Positions 1 to 4,476 of a DNA stretch of 5,606 bases are shown piece after piece. The stretch covers positions 1 through 5,606 of the forward strand of contig DJVD01000305.1 in assembly GCA_002440805.1 (NCBI GenBank), read 5' to 3'. The position numbers were made by a program, and so were the translations under genes. This DNA comes from Chloroflexi bacterium UBA6265 (GTDB lineage Bacteria; Chloroflexota; Chloroflexia; Thermomicrobiales; UBA6265). The number at the start of each line of letters is the position of its first letter. Positions within the stretch are counted from its first letter, which is position 1. The notes under the pieces are model-generated. The model did not search any database, was not told the DNA's origin, and worked only from the letters and a program-made list of their open reading frames with translations.

Positions 1-1075
1 GATGCTGGATGCGCTCATCGGCCAGTTCGGATACGTGGATGAGACCTTCGATGCCATCCTCGATGCGAGCAAAGGCGCCGAAGTTGGCAAGCTGGGTCAC
101 GGTACCGCGCACCAGTTGGCCGACTTCGTAGCTGTTCTCCACGCGGCTCCAGGGCTCAGCCTGGGTGCGCTTGATGGAGAGAGCGATCTTCTTCTCGGTC
201 GGGTTAATGCCCAGCACATACACCTGAACTTCCTGCCCAATCTTGAGCAGTTCGTTTGGATGTCGCACGCGGCTCCAGCTCAGCTCGGAGAGGTGAACCA
301 GTCCGTCGGCGCCGCCGATGTCCACGAAGGCACCGAAATCGCAGATAGAGGAGACTCGACCCGTGCGGACTTCACCTTCGGTGAGTTCCTGGATGAGGCT
401 TTCCTTCATCGCGTCGCGGCGTTCCTGCACGGCCTGGCGCTCGGAGAGGATAAGGCGGTTGCGGTGGCGATTGATTTCAATCACCTTCAACGGCAGCTTG
501 GTGCCAATCAAACGGGCCATATCGGCCTGCTTGGAGGATTCGTCGCCACCACGGATCTCACTCACCTGGCTTGCCGGCACAAAGCCACGCACGCCATCGA
601 GGTTCACCAGCAGGCCACCCTTGTTGTAATTCACTACCTCGGCCTCGATAACATCGTTGGCCTCGTGGATTTCCTGCAGCTTGCGCCAGCTCTTTTCCTG
701 CTTGGCGCGGTCGATACTCACGACCGGATGGCCCTCGTTGTTCTCGGCCTGGACCACGAACACGAGCAGCGTATCACCGACCTGGATCGCTTCCTTCTCT
801 TCGGTTGAAAGGCTGGAGTATTCCTTGGAAGGAACAATACCCTCGGCCTTGGAGCCGATATCAACCAGCAATTCATCCCGATCGACGTGCATGATGGTGC
901 CTTCCAGCACATCACCATATTTCAGCGTTTTGTATCCATGGGATGGATCGCTGAGGAAAGCCTCCATGAGGGCAGCGCCGTCGAGTTCATCGAGATTAAC
1001 GTCAGTGGCCGCCTCGACCTGATCGTTGGTCTCGGTGACCTTGGCGTCCTGCTCTTGAACGTCTGTTCCGTCCAT
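1..1075 (-). CDS. rpsA: 30S ribosomal protein S1, C-terminus beyond the window
   Basis: This protein binds mRNA on the 30S subunit and helps place messages, especially weakly structured or leaderless-like ones, for translation initiation. The visible 358 residues are an acidic N-terminal stretch of about 50 residues followed by four S1 (OB-fold) repeats. They lie at about 53-124 ('GDVLEGTI', 'LLVDIGSKAEGIVP'), 140-213 ('YNKGGLLV', 'VRGFVPASQ'), 232-304 ('GEVRTGRV', 'DFGAFVDIGGADGLVHLSELS') and 318 onward ('VRGTVTQLANFGAF', 'GLIHVSEL'). The third and fourth repeats have the canonical FGAF and HxSEL signatures. The frame stays open to the left edge inside repeat 4, so the total number of repeats cannot be read. 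The ATG is preceded by TAGGTAGG (1079-1086), whose first AGG sits 7 nt upstream, a reasonable ribosome-binding site. The second and third repeats look most like Chloroflexota S1, which is recollection rather than a search. The family call is near certain. Confidence 0.96.
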   Translation of the reverse strand, partial: MDGTDVQEQDAKVTETNDQVEAATDVNLDELDGAALMEAFLSDPSHGYKTLKYGDVLEGTIMHVDRDELLVDIGSKAEGIVPSKEYSSLSTEEKEAIQVGDTLLVFVVQAENNEGHPVVSIDRAKQEKSWRKLQEIHEANDVIEAEVVNYNKGGLLVNLDGVRGFVPASQVSEIRGGDESSKQADMARLIGTKLPLKVIEINRHRNRLILSERQAVQERRDAMKESLIQELTEGEVRTGRVSSICDFGAFVDIGGADGLVHLSELSWSRVRHPNELLKIGQEVQVYVLGINPTEKKIALSIKRTQAEPWSRVENSYEVGQLVRGTVTQLANFGAFARIEDGIEGLIHVSELADERIQH

Positions 1076-1120
1076 AAACCTACCTAAAAACGAGATCTGC
1101 CACCGCCGAATCGGGATTGC

Positions 1121-1129
1121 ATTATCTCA
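1121..1129 (-). promoter_or_regulatory. Candidate extended -10 promoter for rpsA
   Basis: On the minus strand the sequence reads TGAGATAAT, an extended -10 element (TGn followed by GATAAT, 5 of 6 matches to TATAAT). There is no recognisable -35 hexamer 17 bp upstream, where the sequence is a G run; extended -10 promoters often lack one. The predicted start of transcription would be about 6-8 bp downstream, giving an untranslated leader of roughly 40 nt before the S1 start codon. The call rests on pattern matching alone. Confidence 0.35.
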
Positions 1130-1145
1130 GTCACAACAATAGACC

Positions 1146-1186
1146 CCCCACCTGGGAGTACACACCACCAAATACTACAGGTTGGG
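1146..1186 (-). repeat. Imperfect inverted repeat / RNA hairpin in the aminotransferase-rpsA spacer
   Basis: On the minus strand CCCAACCTG (1178-1186) can pair with CAGGTGGGG (1146-1154): 8 Watson-Crick pairs and one A-G mismatch in 9 positions. Above a small 1x2 internal loop, AGTA (1173-1176) pairs with TACT (1157-1160), leaving a 12-nt loop. No U-tract follows the 3' arm (GGGGGGTCTATTG), so it is not a standard intrinsic terminator. In a read-through transcript from the aminotransferase gene it would fold just ahead of the rpsA leader. It could be a processing or protective structure, or chance. Confidence 0.4.
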
Positions 1187-1200
1187 CCGATAAACCGCAA
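1172..1200 (-). promoter_or_regulatory. Second, weaker promoter candidate upstream of rpsA
   Basis: The minus strand shows TTGCGG (1195-1200), a 17-bp spacer and TAGTAT (1172-1177). These match the sigma-70 consensus at 3 of 6 and 4 of 6 positions, with ideal spacing. Transcription from here would give a leader of about 90 nt. Its -10 lies inside the loop side of the hairpin at 1146-1186, so a transcript starting here would not contain that hairpin's 5' arm. This is a weak candidate, and an alternative or addition to the extended -10 at 1121-1129. Confidence 0.22.
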
Positions 1201-1201
1201 C

Positions 1202-1220
1202 AAAAACGGCTATTTGGCCG
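1202..1220 (-). terminator. Very weak terminator-like hairpin at the end of the aminotransferase gene
   Basis: On the minus strand CGGC (1217-1220), a 6-nt loop containing the start of the TAG stop codon, and GCCG (1207-1210) form a 4-bp stem followed directly by TTTTT (1202-1206). The layout is that of an intrinsic terminator, but a 4-bp stem is too short to be efficient. At most partial termination before rpsA is plausible. Confidence 0.2.
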
Positions 1221-2304
1221 CCGCCTCTATCGCTTCAAGTGTGGCCTGCAGTTCGGGCTCATACGTCCAGCCCATGGTGCCAACCCGCATCACCGAATCC
1301 GCCCATTGGGCCTGGCCAACTGCCAGTTCAATGCCCCATTGCTCCCGCACCTTGTCACGGAATGCTCCCGCGCTGCCGTTGGGAGCTTTGAACGCGGTGA
1401 CAGAATTGCTGCGCACGGCCTCATCGGCCACCAACTCAATGCCGATGTCCTTGAGTCCCGCGCGGAAGAACTCACCGAGTCGCTTGTGACGGGCGAAGAG
1501 TTGGTCGATTCCCTCTTCTTCCATCGCCTGCAAGGCGGCATCGAATGCGAAAAGATGCGTTTCCGGGGGCGTGGTGGGATGGACCCTGCTGCGGCTGGCA
1601 TCCACCATCGTGGGTGCATCCCAGATAAAGCGAGGATAGCCGGTGGTTTCCTTGCTGCGGGCAATCGCACGCTCACTGAGGGCGGAGATCATCAGGCCCG
1701 GTGGGCACATCCATGCCTTCTGCGCACCACTGAGCACCCAATCGAGATCGTTCTCATCCATGTTGATTGGCAGCGCGGCGGCAGAACTGACGGCATCGAC
1801 GCACACCAGCGCTCCGTGCGATTTTGCCACTTTGGCCAGTGCTGCCACATCCTGCGTGACGCCGGTGCTGGTTTCGTTATGGGTGATCATCACTGCCACA
1901 ACATCGCCATGCTCCCCGATGGCTGCATCGAGTTCTTCGGGTGAAACGGCCGTGCCCCAAGGCACATTGACGCGCTTCACGTCCAGGCCAAGTTTCTCGG
2001 CAGTAGCAGCATAGCGATCACCAAAATCGCCGCAGCAGGTCACCACAACCTTGTCGCCGGGGTTGCAGAGATTGACGATGCTGGCCTCGAACCCTGCCGT
2101 ACCGGTTCCTGCCCAAAGCAAGACCTCGCCAGATTCTGTGCCGTGCACTTTACGGGCGGTGACCTGAATTCGCTCCATCATCCCCATGATGAGCTCGCCG
2201 CGGTGGGGAACCATCTCGTGCCCGAGTGCCTTCACCACCTGCGGATGCAGGGGTGTGGGGCCCGGAATGCGCAACCAACGGCCTTCAGAGAGTCGCGTGT
2301 CCAT
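1210..2304 (-). CDS. Class V PLP-dependent aminotransferase (alanine/serine-glyoxylate type)
   Basis: This 364-residue protein is a fold-type I, class V aminotransferase of the alanine-glyoxylate / serine-glyoxylate / (S)-ureidoglycine-glyoxylate group. Such cytosolic enzymes move an amino group from alanine, serine or a related donor to glyoxylate or pyruvate. Visible landmarks are the N-terminal 'PGPTPLHPQV' (14-23), the cofactor-phosphate loop 'GTGTAGFEA' (66-74), 'HNETSTGV' (142-149), Asp170 in 'VDAVSS' for the pyridine nitrogen, the Schiff-base Lys196 in 'SGAQKAWMCPPG', and Arg340 in 'MRVGTMG', the expected substrate-carboxylate residue. Length is normal for the family, which also includes the subunit once named for a soluble hydrogenase. 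The substrate cannot be read from sequence, and no serine, purine or glycolate pathway gene lies beside it. Its ATG follows the TAA of the phosphoesterase gene with no gap and uses a strong AGGAAGGAA site inside that gene, so the two are very probably co-transcribed. Confidence 0.93.
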   Translation of the reverse strand: MDTRLSEGRWLRIPGPTPLHPQVVKALGHEMVPHRGELIMGMMERIQVTARKVHGTESGEVLLWAGTGTAGFEASIVNLCNPGDKVVVTCCGDFGDRYAATAEKLGLDVKRVNVPWGTAVSPEELDAAIGEHGDVVAVMITHNETSTGVTQDVAALAKVAKSHGALVCVDAVSSAAALPINMDENDLDWVLSGAQKAWMCPPGLMISALSERAIARSKETTGYPRFIWDAPTMVDASRSRVHPTTPPETHLFAFDAALQAMEEEGIDQLFARHKRLGEFFRAGLKDIGIELVADEAVRSNSVTAFKAPNGSAGAFRDKVREQWGIELAVGQAQWADSVMRVGTMGWTYEPELQATLEAIEAAAK

Positions 2305-2898
2305 TTATCGTGTTCCTTCCTGATCAAAACGAATGGAATCAAGGTGATTGGGATCATCGAAAAGCATAAGTTCAGGGTGAATGCCAGAACTGTCAACCGT
2401 AATCACCGCCACGCCGAAATGCGGATGCCAGCGACGATCGGTGGGAGAGCCAGGATTCACCAGCAACGTGCCCTGTACACGTTCGATCAGTGGCAAGTGG
2501 CTGTGCCCAAAAAGTACGCAATCGGCCTTGCCAGCCCAGCGCTCGATCGCCACGTCACGGGCCGACCGCCCGCCATGCCCGTGAACGGCCGCGAAGATCT
2601 TGCCGCCTACGGTGAAGCGGGTGGTTTGCGGAAGCGTGTATTGCAGTTCGTCGTCATCGTTGTTGCCTGTCACGGCGATCAGCGGTGCGATTTCCGCCAC
2701 CTCCTGCAAGACCGAGCGGGTGTTGGCATCGCCGAGGTGCACGATGATGTCGATGCCGGCGCGCTGGAACAATCGCTTCACACCGGGAGCGATCTCGCGT
2801 TTGCTGCCGGCATAGATGTGCGTATCGCTGATCACGCCGATCTTGAACGGGGCATCGAACACACGCTTCGCGGTGGTAGGTACGAGCCTGCTACTCAT
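2305..2898 (-). CDS. YfcE/MJ0936-type metallophosphoesterase
   Basis: This 197-residue protein belongs to the calcineurin-like metallophosphoesterase superfamily, YfcE / MJ0936 group. Characterised members are small, metal-dependent (often Mn2+) phosphodiesterases with broad activity on artificial substrates and unsettled natural ones. The two-metal site can be followed in order: D25 and H27 in 'GVISDTH' (21-27), D57 in 'HLGD' (54-57), N79 in 'TGNNDDD' (77-83), H106 and H108 in 'VHGHGG' (105-110), and H132 and H134 in 'FGHSH' (130-134). The typical 'NPGS' (148-151) follows. All expected ligands are present, so it should be active. About 20 residues precede the first motif, more than in the shortest homologues; a GTG at codon 13 is a possible later start. 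I prefer the ATG at 2898 because it overlaps the end of the upstream membrane-protein gene by 8 bp, an arrangement suggesting translational coupling, and its own ribosome-binding site is poor. Confidence 0.93.
   Translation of the reverse strand: MSSRLVPTTAKRVFDAPFKIGVISDTHIYAGSKREIAPGVKRLFQRAGIDIIVHLGDANTRSVLQEVAEIAPLIAVTGNNDDDELQYTLPQTTRFTVGGKIFAAVHGHGGRSARDVAIERWAGKADCVLFGHSHLPLIERVQGTLLVNPGSPTDRRWHPHFGVAVITVDSSGIHPELMLFDDPNHLDSIRFDQEGTR
2313..2321 (-). promoter_or_regulatory. Strong ribosome-binding site for the aminotransferase gene
   Basis: The minus strand reads AGGAAGGAA, 8 nt before the ATG at 2304. It lies within the last codons of the upstream phosphoesterase gene. It fixes the start and shows that the aminotransferase can initiate independently even though its ATG touches the preceding stop codon. 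Confidence 0.7.
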
Positions 2899-3232
2899 CG
2901 AACACCGAGAACATCAGGCCCGCAGCGGCGCTGGCGATTATGGAACCGACAATCGCACCGGCAAGGCTGATGTCGATCCCCGGCAGGAGCGCGGCCCCCA
3001 GCGCAAACAGGGCGACATTGATCACAAGCGCGAATACCCCAAACGTGAGGCACGTCAGCGGGATGCTGATGAGTTTCACCACGGGCTTAATATAGGCGTT
3101 AATCACTCCCATCAGGGCGCCGAAAAGCATCACGCTCTGCGACGAATCGAAGCTGAACCATTTCTGGGAAATGGTAGATGTCGCCAGGGCTGCGACGATA
3201 GCAGCCAGTGCATACGCGATGATTCGAACCAT
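2891..3232 (-). CDS. Small four-helix membrane protein, YvlD / 'phage holin family 4' type
   Basis: This 113-residue, very hydrophobic protein has about four predicted transmembrane segments at roughly 3-22, 32-48, 58-82 and 88-110. Between the second and third is the family signature: 'NAYIKPVVKL' (45-54) followed by 'SIPLTCLTFGVFALVIN' (56-72), then 'LLPG' (82-85). This matches the family Pfam calls Phage_holin_4_2 (PF04020, which includes Bacillus YvlD). Despite the name, most members are chromosomal inner-membrane proteins of unknown function, and nothing here points to a phage. The frame is open upstream to a start at 3373, but I chose the ATG at 3232. It starts exactly at the first hydrophobic helix, has AGGAGA 12 nt upstream, and avoids a 47-residue hydrophilic extension across the divergent promoter region. 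It is the first gene of the minus-strand run, and its stop lies inside the phosphoesterase start (GATGAGTAG). Its role is unknown. Confidence 0.88.
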   Translation of the reverse strand: MVRIIAYALAAIVAALATSTISQKWFSFDSSQSVMLFGALMGVINAYIKPVVKLISIPLTCLTFGVFALVINVALFALGAALLPGIDISLAGAIVGSIIASAAAGLMFSVFDE

Positions 3233-3244
3233 GTTGCGGGTGTC

Positions 3245-3250
3245 TCTCCT
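3245..3250 (-). promoter_or_regulatory. Ribosome-binding site deciding the start of the YvlD-like gene
   Basis: The minus strand reads AGGAGA with 12 nt to the ATG at 3232. The match to the anti-Shine-Dalgarno sequence is good but the spacing is longer than ideal. It favours this ATG over the in-frame alternative starts further upstream. Confidence 0.5.
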
Positions 3251-3275
3251 GTTCCCAACCGGATAAGCTGAAGGA

Positions 3276-3281
3276 AGTATA
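3276..3281 (-). promoter_or_regulatory. Candidate -10 element for the minus-strand operon
   Basis: TATACT on the minus strand matches the sigma-70 -10 consensus at 5 of 6 positions. It would start a transcript about 35-40 nt before the YvlD-like start codon. No good -35 hexamer is seen at 16-18 bp, so the call is tentative. This would be the promoter for the membrane-protein, phosphoesterase and aminotransferase genes. Confidence 0.3.
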
Positions 3282-3340
3282 CGGCCAACACCATCGCACA
3301 TTGATCGCAAGATGCCGGAAGCGCTCTCTCCTTCCACACC

Positions 3341-3369
3341 GCAAATTGGTTGCAGGCACATTCGTTGCA
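3341..3369. repeat. GCAA/TTGC repeats ahead of ada, candidate operator
   Basis: A short inverted repeat GCAA-n5-TTGC (3341-3353) is followed by a direct repeat of GTTGCA (3349-3354 and 3364-3369, 15 bp apart). It ends about 15 bp before the Ada start codon. In Escherichia coli the Ada-binding site includes a GCAA half-element (B box) preceded by AAT; the spacing here does not reproduce that site exactly. Autoregulatory binding is therefore a guess, and the repeats are short enough to be chance. I see no clear sigma-70 promoter for ada in this region. Confidence 0.22.
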
Positions 3370-3371
3370 TC

Positions 3372-3376
3372 AAGGA
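3372..3376 (+). promoter_or_regulatory. Ribosome-binding site deciding the ada start
   Basis: AAGGA lies 8 nt before the ATG at 3385. It overlaps the other possible ATG at 3376, which therefore has no usable site of its own. This supports the start at 3385. Confidence 0.5.
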
Positions 3377-3384
3377 TGATTGGG

Positions 3385-4437
3385 ATGATTCACACCGCTG
3401 GTTCCGAAATCGATATGTGGCGCGCTGTTGAGCAACGCGATGCGAGCGCCGAAGGCACCTTCTGGCTCGGAGTGCTCACCACCGGGATCTTTTGCCGGCC
3501 AGGATGCCCGGCCCGAACCCCGCTGCGCAAGAACGTGGTGTTTTTCGACACCCTGCAGGAAGCCCTGCGATCCGGTTTACGTCCATGCAAGCGCTGCCGT
3601 CCGCTCGGTTCCTCCATCAGTCAACACCAGGCAGCCGTCATCGGCGCGGCATGCTCAGCCATCACGCAAGCGGAGACCGCACCATCGTTACAGGACCTCG
3701 CCGATCAGGCAGGGCTGAGCCCGTCACATTTCCAGAAAATGTTCACTGCGATCGTCGGCATGTCCCCAGCCAGCTTCGCCAAAGCTGTGCGCGAGCAACG
3801 GTTGCACCAGCAACTCCCAATGGCCGGGAGCGTCATTGAGGCGGGGTATGAGGCCGGCTATGCCAGCAATACCCAGTTGTACGCCACGGCCCACGATGCC
3901 CTGGGCATGAGTCCCGGCACCTTCCGCAACAAGGGAAAGGGTGAGACGATCCAATACACAGTGATTGAAACCTTCCTCGGCCAGACGCTGATCGCAGCGA
4001 CCAAACGGGGTATCTGCCGATTGCAATTCGGCGACGACCCTGCCGACTTGATCGCCCATCTCGAAGCGGATTTCGCCAACGCGACGATCGCCCCGGCCGA
4101 CCCTGCCTTTGAGCGCCTCGTTAACGACACCCTCGTCGCAATCGGCACACCGGACACCCTGAAGCTGCCACTCGACATTCGCGGCACAGCCTTTCAGGCC
4201 AGGGTCTGGCACGCATTGCGGCAAATCCCGTTCGGCGAAACCGTGAGCTACGGTGAGCTAGCTTGCCAGATCGGCCAGCCCACGGCTTCGCGGGCGGTGG
4301 CATCGGCATGCGGTAGTAACGACATCGCCGTGCTCATCCCCTGCCATCGCGTGATTGGCAAGGACGGATCACTTACCGGTTACCGATGGGGTGTCGAGCG
4401 CAAACGCAAGCTGCTCGAAACCGAACGAGCCGACTAG
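3385..4437 (+). CDS. ada: Ada: methylphosphotriester/O6-methylguanine DNA methyltransferase and AraC-type regulator
   Basis: This 350-residue protein matches E. coli Ada (354) in length and module order. It repairs methylated DNA by irreversible transfer to its own cysteines, and once methylated acts as transcriptional activator of the adaptive response. Residues 1 to about 75 form the zinc domain, with Cys37 and Cys41 in 'TTGIFCRPGCPAR' and Cys68 and Cys71 in 'RPCKRC', offset by one from E. coli Cys38/42/69/72. Cys37 is the expected acceptor from methylphosphotriesters. Residues about 102-182 are the AraC-type helix-turn-helix domain ('LADQAGLSPSHFQKMF', then 'LGMSPGTFRNKG'). Residues about 189-350 are the O6-methylguanine methyltransferase, with 'RGTAFQARVWHALRQIP' (266-282), 'ACGSN' (308-312), acceptor Cys320 in 'IPCHRV' and 'TGYRWGVERK' (331-340). 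The start at 3385 is chosen from its AAGGA site and the E. coli-like cysteine numbering; ATG 3376 and TTG 3301 are alternatives. It is divergent from the YvlD-like gene and just upstream of an exporter gene. All catalytic residues are intact. Confidence 0.96.
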   Translation: MIHTAGSEIDMWRAVEQRDASAEGTFWLGVLTTGIFCRPGCPARTPLRKNVVFFDTLQEALRSGLRPCKRCRPLGSSISQHQAAVIGAACSAITQAETAPSLQDLADQAGLSPSHFQKMFTAIVGMSPASFAKAVREQRLHQQLPMAGSVIEAGYEAGYASNTQLYATAHDALGMSPGTFRNKGKGETIQYTVIETFLGQTLIAATKRGICRLQFGDDPADLIAHLEADFANATIAPADPAFERLVNDTLVAIGTPDTLKLPLDIRGTAFQARVWHALRQIPFGETVSYGELACQIGQPTASRAVASACGSNDIAVLIPCHRVIGKDGSLTGYRWGVERKRKLLETERAD

Positions 4438-4464
4438 CGTCCCAACACCAAGATCATCTCAGCG

Positions 4465-4469
4465 AAAGG
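4465..4469 (+). promoter_or_regulatory. Ribosome-binding site for the MFS transporter gene
   Basis: AAAGG sits 7 nt before the ATG at 4477, in the 39-bp gap after the ada stop codon. No hairpin with a U-tract and no convincing promoter is visible in this gap, which is consistent with transcription continuing from ada. Confidence 0.5.
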
Positions 4470-4476
4470 TTCAGCC

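Noticed and set aside
2..808. Plus-strand open frame of 268 codons
   Set aside because: It is the antisense of the rpsA repeats; the minus strand encodes four recognisable S1 domains over the same bases, while the plus-strand translation resembles no family.
1117..1944. Plus-strand open frame of 275 codons, including the rpsA upstream spacer
   Set aside because: It lies mostly opposite the aminotransferase gene, whose cofactor and substrate residues are all intact. The plus-strand product is rich in His, Gly and Arg, as expected of antisense translation, and has no ribosome-binding site.
2143..2970. Plus-strand open frame of 275 codons spanning three genes
   Set aside because: It is antisense to the aminotransferase start, the whole phosphoesterase gene and the end of the membrane-protein gene. 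Nothing in its translation suggests a real protein.
2891..3232. Holin gene as a sign of a prophage
   Set aside because: The family name is historical; YvlD-type proteins are common chromosomal membrane proteins, and no endolysin, structural, integrase or attachment-site signal is nearby.
3233..3373. 47-codon N-terminal extension of the YvlD-like protein
   Set aside because: The extension is hydrophilic, covers the divergent promoter region and precedes a better start (AGGAGA site, ATG at the first membrane helix).
3301..3384. Earlier TTG (3301) and ATG (3376) starts for ada
   Set aside because: The 3376 ATG overlaps the only ribosome-binding site, and the TTG adds 28 residues with no counterpart in Ada. 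The 3385 ATG reproduces the E. coli cysteine numbering within one residue.
3724..4224. Minus-strand open frame of 166 codons within ada
   Set aside because: It is fully antisense to the AraC and methyltransferase domains of an intact ada, with no recognisable domain.
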